NCBI GenBank assembly: GCA_964556005.1
Contig: CAZKUR010000081.1
Coordinates: 1-17,757, forward strand
Length of the DNA stretch: 17,757 nt
Source: CAZKUR01 sp964556005
GTDB lineage: Bacteria > Bacteroidota > Ignavibacteria > Ignavibacteriales > Ignavibacteriaceae
Direction: 5' to 3'
Under the pieces are notes generated by a model. That model did no database searches. It was not told the origin of the DNA and was given only the letters and a program-made list of their open reading frames with translations. This document shows, one piece after another, positions 7,749 to 15,205 of the stretch. The translations under genes were made by a program, and so were the position numbers. Each line of letters starts with the position of its first letter. Positions within the stretch are counted from its first letter, which is position 1.

Positions 7749-9356
7749 ATGGAACATATCCCAATTTTATCGTTAATAACTTTCCTGCCGGTGGTAGGAA
7801 TGATTATCATTTTATTCATCCCTAAAAACCAGCCGAAGACTGTAAAAAGCTTAACTCTGGTGATTACGGGAATTCAATTGATACTTGCTATTTTAATCCT
7901 TGCAAGCTTCAATTATTCCCTCGGCGGTATAAACGATCCGAAGTCTTTTCAATTTATTGAAAACTTTAAGTGGATCGATATAACAGGCTTTTCATGGCTT
8001 GGAGAGATCAGGATAGATTATTTCCTTGGTATCGACGGCTTAAGTGTAGTATTAGTACTGTTAACGGCAATCATCACCTTTATAGCTACTCTTTCATCCT
8101 GGAATATTAATAAGTCGGTTAAAGGTTATTTCGCGTTATACCTTCTGCTGGATACAGGCATGATGGGAGTGTTTGTAGCATTGAATTTCTTCTTATTCTA
8201 CATTTTCTGGGAATTGATGCTTCTCCCGATGTACTTTTTAATCGGTATCTGGGGCGGCCCGAGACGAGAATATGCAGCGATTAAATTCTTTCTTTACACT
8301 TTATTGGGAAGTGTATTCATACTAATTGTAATTATAGGTTTATACTTCAGCACGCAAGATACTTTAGCAAACGGAACAAAAGTATTTTCATTCAATATGC
8401 TTTCGATGATGAATCCTGCTAATTATACAGCTACCGGAATTCTTTCTCCCTTCAACCCGAACAATTTGAGGTTTATAGCATACATTGCCCTGTTTATAGG
8501 ATTTGCAATCAAAATTCCGATGTTCCCCTTCCACACGTGGCTGCCCGATGCACACGTCGAAGCGCCGACACCTATAAGCGTTATTCTTGCGGGTGTTCTT
8601 TTAAAGATGGGAACCTACGGAATATTAAGAATAAGTTTCCCGATTTTCCCGGAAATTACCCGTCAATTAGTATGGTATATTGCTCTATTTGGAATGATAA
8701 ATATAATTTACGGCGCTTTAACTGCAATGGCGCAAAAGGATTTCAAGAAACTCATTGCTTATTCTTCAATCTCACACATGGGTTTTGTCCTGCTTGGTTT
8801 AGCATCGCTTAATACGATGGGTATATCAGGCGCAGTTCTGCAGATGTTTAATCACGGAACGATTACAGCAATGCTCTTCTTAACTGTAGGCGTTATTTAT
8901 GATCGTTCACATACACGTGACCTCGATGCATTCGGTGGACTTGCGAATCAAATGCCTATCTATACCGGGTTTACAACTCTTGCGTTCTTTGCGGCAATCG
9001 GTTTGCCGGGTCTAAGCGGATTCATTTCAGAATCTTTTGTTTTCCTTGGCGCTTTCGGATTTGAAACAATAAGAGTCATTACAATAATTTCCACGCTTGG
9101 AATTTTATTAGGTGCGGGCTACATGCTCTGGACAATGCAAAGAGTTTTCTTAGGCAACTTAAAAGAAAAATGGTCGAACTTAAAAGACCTTACAGGACGC
9201 GAATATGCGATGTTTATTCCATTATCTCTGATAGTTTTATTTGTCGGAATATACCCTGCTTCGATGCTGAATTTAATGAACACCTCTGTTAATGCTATGG
9301 TTCATTTTATGAATAACGCTCAGCACTTTTATAGTTCACTATCAATGTTAAAATAA
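7749..9356 (+). CDS. nuoM: NADH-quinone oxidoreductase subunit M (NuoM)
   Basis: Antiporter-like proton-pumping subunit of complex I, between NuoL and NuoN in the membrane arm. The 535-residue protein has about 14 hydrophobic helices. Visible channel residues include Glu155 in FYIFWELMLLPMYFLIG, Lys255 and His262 in IKIPMFPFHTWLPDAHVEAP, and Lys286 in GVLLKMGTYG. ELMLLPMYFLIGIWGG is the sequence pattern that separates NuoM from NuoL and NuoN. The gene follows nuoL after a 45-base gap, the widest inside the cluster. There is no clear ribosome site. Length is slightly above the usual 490-510 residues because of polar loops around residues 202-240. Confidence 0.98.
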   Translation: MEHIPILSLITFLPVVGMIIILFIPKNQPKTVKSLTLVITGIQLILAILILASFNYSLGGINDPKSFQFIENFKWIDITGFSWLGEIRIDYFLGIDGLSVVLVLLTAIITFIATLSSWNINKSVKGYFALYLLLDTGMMGVFVALNFFLFYIFWELMLLPMYFLIGIWGGPRREYAAIKFFLYTLLGSVFILIVIIGLYFSTQDTLANGTKVFSFNMLSMMNPANYTATGILSPFNPNNLRFIAYIALFIGFAIKIPMFPFHTWLPDAHVEAPTPISVILAGVLLKMGTYGILRISFPIFPEITRQLVWYIALFGMINIIYGALTAMAQKDFKKLIAYSSISHMGFVLLGLASLNTMGISGAVLQMFNHGTITAMLFLTVGVIYDRSHTRDLDAFGGLANQMPIYTGFTTLAFFAAIGLPGLSGFISESFVFLGAFGFETIRVITIISTLGILLGAGYMLWTMQRVFLGNLKEKWSNLKDLTGREYAMFIPLSLIVLFVGIYPASMLNLMNTSVNAMVHFMNNAQHFYSSLSMLK

Positions 9357-9371
9357 AATAAAGTAACGAAA

Positions 9372-10880
9372 GTGGAAACAAGTTTAAGTCAAGTTGTAAA
9401 TAGTTTATATTTAATCAAACCGGAAATTGCAATTTCGATTACGCTGGTGCTGATTGTGCTGGCCGACTTGATAATGGGCAGCAATAAAAAATTCCTGCCT
9501 TATATTGCTTTGATTGGATTAGTTGTAACTTCGATTTTTGTTATACAGCAATTCGGTTTGAACACTTTCGGATTTAAAGTCTCCGGTACCAAAGGTATGA
9601 TCGTTGCCGATGCATTTGGAGCTTTCTTTAAAAGTGTGGTTATATTAGCTTCCTTCCTGGTAGTTTTCTTTTCAATGTCGTCCGAAGAGATAAAGAAAGG
9701 TTTTGAAAGACAGGGCGAATACTACACACTTTTATTCGGTATGATTCTCGGAATGCTGTTCGTAATCTCTGCAGCCGATTTAATTTTGATTTATCTTTCG
9801 CTTGAATTATTATCACTTTCGTCATATGTATTAGCCGGATTTTCAAAAACAAATATTCGCAACAGCGAAGCTTCACTTAAGTATATTATTTACGGCGGTG
9901 TGTCTTCGGGAATTATGCTTTTCGGAATTTCAATTATATTTGGAATTACCGGCACTACAAACCTTTATGCAATAAATTCTTTTATTCAATCGGCTCAAAT
10001 AAATACTTTAACTTTTCTATTAGCTGGTTTGCTGATATTTGTCGGCATTGGATTTAAAATCTCCGCTGCCCCATTTCATTTCTGGACGCCCGATGTTTAT
10101 GAAGGTGCACCAATCCCGATTACTGCATTTTTATCTATTGCAAGCAAAGCTGCTGGTTTTGCTTTGCTAATCAGATTTATTCAGGTTACGTTTTTAACGT
10201 CTATCGATAAATACGGATTCTGGACCTTATCTGCTTTAATTGATTGGAAAGAATTTATCATTATACTTTCAATTTTAACAATGACTCTCGGCAACTTTGC
10301 CGCTTTGTGGCAGGACAATCTGAAAAGAATGCTTGCATACTCCAGCATTGCTCATGCAGGATATTTATTGCTAGGTCTTGCCGTAATGTCCAATGAAGGT
10401 ATAACCGCAATACTTATATACTTTGTAATCTATGCATTCATGAATTTAGGTGCATTCTTTATAGTTATGGTGATTGCAAATAGAACCGGAAGTGAAGACA
10501 TCGACGATTATAAAGGATTAGGATACAAAATGCCTTTCCTAGGAGTTTCACTCGCTATCTTTTTAGTTTCTCTTACCGGTCTGCCTCCCACAGCAGGATT
10601 TATTGCAAAGCTTTATCTTTTCATGGCGTTGATAGATGCAAAAATGATTGTGCTTGTTGTAATAGCTATTCTAAACAGTGTTGTCTCCCTTTATTACTAC
10701 ATTCGAGTTTTGAGAAATATGTTTTTAACCAGGCCTGAAGAAGAAGTTATACCTGTTAAAGAATCGTTTTTCAATATAGTATTAATCGTTGTAATGTTGA
10801 TACCTGTACTGGTTTTAGGAGTTTATTTCACTCCTTTAGTTCAATTAGCTGAGAAATCAATCGCTCTCCTACCCTTTTAG
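9372..10880 (+). CDS. nuoN: NADH-quinone oxidoreductase subunit N (NuoN)
   Basis: Antiporter-like subunit of complex I nearest to NuoK, and the last member of the cluster. The 502-residue protein is hydrophobic throughout, with about 14 helices. Conserved channel residues are Glu145 in YLSLELLSLSSYVLAGF, Lys229 in GIGFKISAAPFHFW, and His236; the WTPDVYEGAPIPITAFLS segment is characteristic. The best start is the GTG at 9372, 15 bases after nuoM, because no ATG lies near the expected N-terminus. The ribosome site is weak. No clean hairpin terminator follows, only a T-run at 10890-10896, so readthrough into the next gene is possible. Confidence 0.97.
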   Translation: METSLSQVVNSLYLIKPEIAISITLVLIVLADLIMGSNKKFLPYIALIGLVVTSIFVIQQFGLNTFGFKVSGTKGMIVADAFGAFFKSVVILASFLVVFFSMSSEEIKKGFERQGEYYTLLFGMILGMLFVISAADLILIYLSLELLSLSSYVLAGFSKTNIRNSEASLKYIIYGGVSSGIMLFGISIIFGITGTTNLYAINSFIQSAQINTLTFLLAGLLIFVGIGFKISAAPFHFWTPDVYEGAPIPITAFLSIASKAAGFALLIRFIQVTFLTSIDKYGFWTLSALIDWKEFIIILSILTMTLGNFAALWQDNLKRMLAYSSIAHAGYLLLGLAVMSNEGITAILIYFVIYAFMNLGAFFIVMVIANRTGSEDIDDYKGLGYKMPFLGVSLAIFLVSLTGLPPTAGFIAKLYLFMALIDAKMIVLVVIAILNSVVSLYYYIRVLRNMFLTRPEEEVIPVKESFFNIVLIVVMLIPVLVLGVYFTPLVQLAEKSIALLPF

Positions 10881-10972
10881 TACGTGAGGTTTTTTATTTG
10901 AGTTGATTTATTTATTATATAACTTAACTTTAAGAAATAAAAAATCAGCCATAAGTATTAAAATATTCTGTA

Positions 10973-12169
10973 ATGTCGTTAAAGTTCCCTGTATATTTAG
11001 ATAATCATTCAACCACGCCGTTAGATCCCGAAGTTTTTGAAGCAATGAAGCCATATTTCCTGGAAAAATTCGGCAATGCTTCAAGCAAAAACCATTCATT
11101 CGGATGGGAAGCTGAAAGTGCTGTAAAGCAAGCGAGAGAAAAGATTGCCGGTTTTATTAATGCGAACCCGAAGGAAATCTATTTCACAAGCGGCGCAACG
11201 GAATCTATTAATCTTGCACATTTTGGAATTGCAGAAGCATATTATAAAAAAGGCAACCACATAATCAGCACAAGCATCGAACACAGCGCTGTTATTGATT
11301 CGCTAAAAGTTCTTGAGAATAAAGGATTCTCAATTTCTCTTCTCCCGGTAAATAGTGAGGGATTTATTGATTTAAATGAATTTGAAAAATCAATTACTGA
11401 TAAGACTATTCTTGTTTCAATTATGACTGCAAATAATGAAATCGGAATAATAAATCAGATTGATGAAATAGGAAGAATATGTAAAGAGCGCAGTGTTCTT
11501 TTTCATACTGATGCAAGCCAGGCATTAGGAAAGATTAAATTCGATGTTCAAAAAAGTAAAATTGATCTTGCCTCATTTTCTGCTCATAAAATTTACGGGC
11601 CGAAAGGCATCGGGGCAATTTATGTTAAACCAAATAATTCAAATTTAAAAATAATTCCTCAAATTTACGGCGGCGGCCATGAAAGAGGATTAAGATCAGG
11701 AACCTTAAATGTACCCGGCATAGTAGGGTTTGGAAAAGCTGTGGAATTATGTGCAAATAATATAGAGGTAGAAAATAAATTTATTCGAAAATTACGTGAT
11801 AAATTACACAAAGGAATTGTATCAAATTTAGAAAATGTACATCTCAACGGTTCTCTAAATCATAGGTTATCTAATAATTTAAATTTATCTTTCGAAGGAG
11901 TGAGAGCAGAAAATTTAATGTTGGAAATGAGAGAAATTGCTGTTTCAAGTGGAGCTGCTTGTTCTTCAGAAACCCTTAAACCGAGCCATGTATTACAAGC
12001 TATCGGATTAAGTGAAGAACTTGCCAAAAGTTCAATTAGGTTTGGGCTTGGAAGATTCAATACTGAAGAGGAAATAGATTTTGTAATCCAAAAAATAATT
12101 GCAACTGTGAAAAAATTAAGGAGTAATTCTCCAATACAGGTATTAAAAGAAAATTCGTTAACTAATTAG
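10973..12169 (+). CDS. iscS: cysteine desulfurase, IscS/NifS class
   Basis: Pyridoxal-phosphate enzyme that converts cysteine to alanine and passes the sulfur as a persulfide to Fe-S cluster assembly and other pathways. The 398-residue protein matches the class I desulfurases in length and landmarks: YLDNHSTTP at the N-terminus, the cofactor-stacking His104, Asp180 in HTDASQALG, and the PLP lysine Lys206 in SFSAHKIYGPKG. The catalytic Cys330 lies on the loop SSGAACSSETLKPSHVL. The numbering runs almost level with Escherichia coli IscS. It starts 92 bases after nuoN without a clear ribosome site. It is followed after 11 bases by a small unknown gene. No iscU scaffold gene is in the window, so iscS is a family-level name. 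Confidence 0.93.
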   Translation: MSLKFPVYLDNHSTTPLDPEVFEAMKPYFLEKFGNASSKNHSFGWEAESAVKQAREKIAGFINANPKEIYFTSGATESINLAHFGIAEAYYKKGNHIISTSIEHSAVIDSLKVLENKGFSISLLPVNSEGFIDLNEFEKSITDKTILVSIMTANNEIGIINQIDEIGRICKERSVLFHTDASQALGKIKFDVQKSKIDLASFSAHKIYGPKGIGAIYVKPNNSNLKIIPQIYGGGHERGLRSGTLNVPGIVGFGKAVELCANNIEVENKFIRKLRDKLHKGIVSNLENVHLNGSLNHRLSNNLNLSFEGVRAENLMLEMREIAVSSGAACSSETLKPSHVLQAIGLSEELAKSSIRFGLGRFNTEEEIDFVIQKIIATVKKLRSNSPIQVLKENSLTN

Positions 12170-12180
12170 GGGCACAAAAA

Positions 12181-12486
12181 ATGAAGCCTAAACTGCAAAA
12201 ATATTATGAACAAATTAAAATAGATCACGTAGTTTTTTTAAATTTCTTAAAAGCTACATTTCCGGTTTTTCACAACTCTAACTTTTTCTTTAGGGACTTT
12301 CACTACGGTGTTAGAAAATATCTTGAGAAGAAAGGCAATAAGATTAGTTATTCCGATTCGGAAGAAATTGCAAGAGAGCTCGGAAAATATTTCGAAGGTG
12401 AAGGCATATTTGTTAAAATTGACGCTCAATCCTGGAAAGTCAACTATCCTGAATTCGTTACAACAGAACCGGGTGATCCTTTATAA
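12181..12486 (+). CDS. conserved-looking hypothetical protein, 101 residues
   Basis: I do not recognise a family. The protein is soluble, has no cysteine, signal peptide or membrane helix, and looks like a compact alpha/beta domain. A helical N-terminal half rich in aromatic residues (FFFRDFHYGVRKYLEKKG at about 36-53) is followed by an SDSEEIARELGKYF helix and a short beta-like end FVKIDAQSWKVNYPEF. The start follows a purine-rich GGGGCACAAAA only 11 bases after the cysteine desulfurase gene, and an A-type Fe-S carrier gene follows 64 bases downstream. Co-transcription with the desulfurase is likely. A link to Fe-S assembly rests on position alone. Confidence 0.8.
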   Translation: MKPKLQKYYEQIKIDHVVFLNFLKATFPVFHNSNFFFRDFHYGVRKYLEKKGNKISYSDSEEIARELGKYFEGEGIFVKIDAQSWKVNYPEFVTTEPGDPL

Positions 12487-12550
12487 ATAACATGGAACTT
12501 ATTAAATAATTTTTATATGAAGTTTATATTTAATATTTAAGGAAGCAAAG

Positions 12551-12898
12551 ATGACTGACATTCAAAATAATGAAATACAAATAACCGAAAAAGCTGTAAG
12601 TGAAGTAAAAAAGATAATGGGTGAGAACAATGTACCGGAATCGTATGGATTAAGAGTCGGTGTAAAAGGAGGTGGATGTTCCGGGCTATCATACACGCTT
12701 GGGTTCGATGCGGAGGCAAAAGAAGGCGATACAATTATTGAACAGAGTCAATTAAAATTATTTGTCGACGGCAAAAGTTTGTTCTATTTATCAGGTACAC
12801 AGTTAGATTATACCGATGGGTTAAACGGAAAAGGTTTTGTCTTTAATAATCCCAACGCAAAGAAAACCTGCGGATGTGGTGATTCATTCAGCGTTTAA
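12551..12898 (+). CDS. A-type iron-sulfur cluster carrier (IscA/SufA/ErpA family)
   Basis: Carrier that receives Fe-S clusters from a scaffold and delivers them to target proteins. The 115-residue length and the three conserved cysteines define the family: Cys43 in GGGCSGLSY, and Cys107 and Cys109 in TCGCGDSF near the C-terminus. A GGAAG ribosome site at 12541-12545 precedes the ATG at a good distance. IscA, SufA and ErpA cannot be told apart from the sequence alone, so no symbol is given. Its likely clients include the Fe-S subunits of the upstream complex I, which is an inference from the neighbourhood. Confidence 0.95.
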   Translation: MTDIQNNEIQITEKAVSEVKKIMGENNVPESYGLRVGVKGGGCSGLSYTLGFDAEAKEGDTIIEQSQLKLFVDGKSLFYLSGTQLDYTDGLNGKGFVFNNPNAKKTCGCGDSFSV

Positions 12899-12904
12899 TG
12901 GTGA

Positions 12905-12942
12905 GTGAATTCACAGCCTGATTGAATTCACAGCCCGATTGA
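12905..12942. repeat. tandem 17-base repeat with GAATTC palindromes
   Basis: Two adjacent copies of TGAATTCACAGCCYGAT lie at 12906-12922 and 12923-12939, differing at one base (T/C), and the next TGA starts a third, incomplete copy. The first copy is embedded in the 10-base palindrome GTGAATTCAC at 12905-12914. The unit lies just after the A-type carrier stop and 65-100 bases before the superoxide dismutase start, where a regulator could bind. A simple slippage duplication is equally possible. Confidence 0.75.
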
Positions 12943-12957
12943 GAATCATTTCCCATA

Positions 12958-12976
12958 TTTGTTTACTACAAACAAA
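12958..12976. promoter_or_regulatory. inverted repeat upstream of superoxide dismutase, candidate operator
   Basis: A perfect 7-base inverted repeat, TTTGTTT-ACTAC-AAACAAA, centres about 40 bases before the dismutase ATG. The symmetry and spacing suit a dimeric repressor or activator. The element CATATTTG at 12954-12961 overlaps it and resembles the Bacteroidota -7 box TAnnTTTG with one mismatch. The regulator is unknown, and no gene in the window encodes an obvious candidate. Confidence 0.4.
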
Positions 12977-12991
12977 TAATAATTTATCATT

Positions 12992-12997
12992 AGGAGG
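12992..12997 (+). promoter_or_regulatory. strong Shine-Dalgarno of the superoxide dismutase gene
   Basis: AGGAGG, a full match to the anti-Shine-Dalgarno core, sits 9 bases before the ATG at 13007. It is the strongest ribosome site in the window; most other genes here show weak or no complementarity. High translation of the dismutase is implied. Confidence 0.75.
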
Positions 12998-13006
12998 AAA
13001 CTCAAC

Positions 13007-13618
13007 ATGGCAAAATTTGAACTACCCGCGCTTCCCTATTCATTCGACGCATTAGAACCATACATTGATAAAATGACTATGGAAATCCATCATGATAAAC
13101 ATCATGGCGGATATGTAAATAAATTAAATGCTGCTGTAGAAGGTACAGCGCTTGAAGGTAAGTCACTCGAAGAGTTATTAAAAGGAGTTTCAAAGCATCC
13201 CGTTGCCGTAAGAAACAACGGAGGCGGTCATTGGAACCATTCTCTTTTTTGGACCGTTATGAAAAATGGCGGCGGCGGTAATCCAACAGGCAATTTGTCT
13301 AACGAAATAAATTCCACTTTCGGTTCGTTTGATGAATTTAAGAAAACTTTCAGTGCTGCTGCTGCAGGAAGATTCGGTTCAGGCTGGGCATGGCTGATTT
13401 TAAAGGACGGTAAGCTATTGGTTACTTCAACTCCAAACCAGGACAACCCGCTTATGGATGTTGCCGAAGTGCAGGGTTCACCTATTCTCGGGCTCGATGT
13501 TTGGGAACATGCTTACTACCTGAAATATCAAAATAAAAGGCCTGAGTATATTGAAAATTGGTGGAGCGTCGTGAACTGGGCTGAAGTTTCAAAAAGATTT
13601 GATGCCTTAAAAAAGTAA
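13007..13618 (+). CDS. superoxide dismutase, Fe/Mn family, Mn-type features
   Basis: Converts superoxide to oxygen and hydrogen peroxide in the cytoplasm. The 203-residue protein has the four metal ligands of the family: His28 in MEIHHDKHH, His78 in GGHWNHSLFW, Asp164 and His168 in GLDVWEHAYYLKYQ. Gly74 together with Gln145 in TPNQDNPL is the residue combination usual in manganese enzymes; iron enzymes place the glutamine at the first position. Metal choice still needs a biochemical test, because cambialistic forms exist. No signal peptide is visible. The gene has a strong ribosome site, an inverted repeat upstream and an intrinsic terminator downstream, so it is probably its own transcription unit. 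Confidence 0.96.
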   Translation: MAKFELPALPYSFDALEPYIDKMTMEIHHDKHHGGYVNKLNAAVEGTALEGKSLEELLKGVSKHPVAVRNNGGGHWNHSLFWTVMKNGGGGNPTGNLSNEINSTFGSFDEFKKTFSAAAAGRFGSGWAWLILKDGKLLVTSTPNQDNPLMDVAEVQGSPILGLDVWEHAYYLKYQNKRPEYIENWWSVVNWAEVSKRFDALKK

Positions 13619-13646
13619 ATCAATTTCAGAAATAGTATATTATTTC

Positions 13647-13673
13647 AAGCCCGTTTTTTGACGGGCTTTTTTT
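13647..13673 (+). terminator. intrinsic terminator after superoxide dismutase
   Basis: A perfect 8-base stem, AAGCCCGT at 13647-13654 and ACGGGCTT at 13661-13668, encloses a 6-base loop and runs into a T-tract at 13667-13673. It lies 29 bases after the dismutase stop codon. This is a textbook Rho-independent structure on the + strand. Confidence 0.92.
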
Positions 13674-13691
13674 GTATAAAAATGTTTTAGT

Positions 13692-14315
13692 ATGAAAAAA
13701 ATAATTCCGCTTTTCCCTTTGAATTTGGTTGTATATCCCAATTCAAGTGTGCCTCTGCATATATTTGAAGAACGATATAAAAAAATGGTTGATCGTTGTT
13801 TAAAGCATGACACCGCTTTTGGCATAACAGCATTAATCAGGAATAAAATTTCCGATACTGGCTGCCTTGTAAAAATTACAAAAGTTCTAAAAAAATATAC
13901 GGGCGGAGAATTGGATATTGTTGTCACGGGTATTGAAAGATTTAAAATCAAAAGAAAAGAGAAAAATATAGACGGTTATTATGAAGCGGAGATTAATGTT
14001 TTTCGCGATGATATAGTTGCAGTCGATGAAAAACTTCTTTTTTCTGCTGAAAATAAATTTAATGAAATTGTTAAAAAAGCTCACTTTAAACTCGATGATA
14101 ATTTTTGGTCTAATCTTGAAAAAGCCGAACTTAAATCTTTTAAATTAGCCGAAAAGGCAGGAATGAAGTTAAACCAGCAGCAGAAATTTTTGGAAATTCA
14201 AAGTGAAAATGCACGCTTAATTTTTTTAATAGATCATTTTAACCAATTGAAAAAATTGCTTACCGAAGATCTAACAATAAGATCAATTGTTTTGGGAGAC
14301 GGATATATAAATTAA
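13692..14315 (+). CDS. stand-alone LON substrate-binding domain protein
   Basis: The N-terminal half is the LON (PUA-like) domain that Lon protease uses to bind substrates, with the hallmark FPLNLVVYPNSSVPLHIFEE at 8-27 followed by RYKKMV. The 207-residue protein ends without the AAA+ ATPase or the serine-lysine protease domain, so it is not a Lon protease. The second half is predicted to be mostly helical and fits the helical extension of this stand-alone family. Its function is not established; a substrate-binding or adaptor role is an inference. The ATG lies 18 bases after the terminator T-run, with no Shine-Dalgarno, and a TATAAA at 13675-13680 could be its own -10 element. Confidence 0.9.
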   Translation: MKKIIPLFPLNLVVYPNSSVPLHIFEERYKKMVDRCLKHDTAFGITALIRNKISDTGCLVKITKVLKKYTGGELDIVVTGIERFKIKRKEKNIDGYYEAEINVFRDDIVAVDEKLLFSAENKFNEIVKKAHFKLDDNFWSNLEKAELKSFKLAEKAGMKLNQQQKFLEIQSENARLIFLIDHFNQLKKLLTEDLTIRSIVLGDGYIN

Positions 14316-14492
14316 ATAATTGCAAAATTATTATGCAAAAAGGTTTTTATAACCTCTAAAGATTCATTGAATAATTGTTTCAAATAAAATAATTTAATTT
14401 AATTTATATAGCTTGGATTTTTATGAAATAGATCCATCATATTCATTATAATCCGCACAATCAGCGTTCCATTGTTTTCAATATTATCAAGT
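14316..14492. other. intergenic gap between convergent genes
   Basis: The LON-domain gene (+) and the HEAT-like gene (-) converge here. Two small inverted repeats are present: TTGCA/TGCAA at 14320-14324 and 14334-14338, and AGGTT/AACCT at 14341-14345 and 14351-14355. Neither has a T-tract of terminator type. No reading frame worth calling is seen. Confidence 0.5.
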
Positions 14493-15011
14493 TTATTTTG
14501 ATGCTTTTTTGATTGCTTCATTGTAAATTCTTTTTATACTATTTTTTTCTTCTCTTCTGGAAACAGCTTCAACTGCAGGAAGCAATTCGTCATTTAATTT
14601 TGTCTTAAGCTTTAAAATTTCACTTAAAGCAAACGCAGTACTCCAGCGAACCACAGTCCCGGAATCATCAGAATTTGCGAGTAAATTTCCAACGGCATTA
14701 TTTAATTTTGCGGGGAAAAGGTGTGCAATATTTCCAATAACCCTGGCCGATTCCCATTTTACTCTCGGTGCTTTTTCATTAAGAGTTTGGGAAACAAAAT
14801 TTAAAACATTTTCATTTGCAATGGAAGGATCCTCTTCGGTTGCATATTCAATTGCTTCAATGCATGTTGCTTTAACGGATTCCTTTTCCGTTTGGGCATA
14901 GTCGATAAGTTCTTTTATACTTATGGTTTTTTCAAGAAGCCACTTACTAATTGTTTCTGTTTTTTCTGATGGTTTTAAGTAGTTGTCGTTTATAAATTCC
15001 TCAATTGACAT
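14493..15011 (-). CDS. small HEAT-repeat-like protein
   Basis: A 172-residue, almost entirely helical protein with no signal peptide. Three consecutive helix-pair units resemble HEAT/ARM repeats: ESVKATCIEAIEYATEEDPS (about 44-63), PRVKWESARVIGNIAHLFP (about 82-100) and GTVVRWSTAFALSEILKLK (about 118-136). They share the alternating small/hydrophobic pattern and a conserved Val-Arg/Lys-Trp start. Such folds bind proteins, but no partner can be named; some bacterial HEAT proteins are DNA glycosylases, which this one is too short to be. A good AGGAAAT ribosome site precedes the ATG. It lies downstream of the atpDC terminator and converges on the LON-domain gene, so it is probably transcribed on its own. 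Confidence 0.85.
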   Translation of the reverse strand: MSIEEFINDNYLKPSEKTETISKWLLEKTISIKELIDYAQTEKESVKATCIEAIEYATEEDPSIANENVLNFVSQTLNEKAPRVKWESARVIGNIAHLFPAKLNNAVGNLLANSDDSGTVVRWSTAFALSEILKLKTKLNDELLPAVEAVSRREEKNSIKRIYNEAIKKASK

Positions 15012-15140
15012 TTCATTTCCTGTCTTCGTTAAATTGCATAACTGCGTTTTAATATTTTATTTTTATAAATTGATGTTGAAAACTCAATTTCACCTCAGCC
15101 CCATGAAATATAGTAGTAATATCATGTTATAAAAAATAGC

Positions 15141-15180
15141 AAAAAAAAAAGATGACATCTTTTTAAAAGATGTCATCTTT
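15141..15180 (-). terminator. intrinsic terminator of the atpDC unit
   Basis: A perfect 16-base inverted repeat (15148-15163 and 15165-15180, core GATGACATC/GATGTCATC) lies 26 bases after the atpC stop. Read on the - strand it runs into a 10-base T-tract (the A-run at 15141-15150). The + strand side has only three T after the stem, so it is directional, ending transcription from atpD-atpC. Confidence 0.92.
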
Positions 15181-15205
15181 CTAAAACTTTAATAAAAAAT
15201 GATTA

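Noticed and set aside
10881..10897. Possible terminator after nuoN (T-run following GTGAGG)
   Set aside because: The T-run is there, but the preceding bases give only a mismatched stem, so I did not call a terminator.
12958..12976. FNR/CRP-type site or Fur box
   Set aside because: TTG and CAA are seven bases apart rather than eight, and the 7-5-7 geometry does not match a Fur 7-1-7 repeat; kept only as an unassigned inverted repeat.
13692..14315. Truncated Lon protease pseudogene
   Set aside because: The frame is intact, the C-terminal half is a coherent helical extension rather than a broken ATPase, and stand-alone LON-domain proteins are a known family.
14320..14355. Inverted repeats between the convergent LON-domain and HEAT-like genes as a bidirectional terminator
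   Set aside because: The stems are only five pairs and no T-tract follows in either direction.
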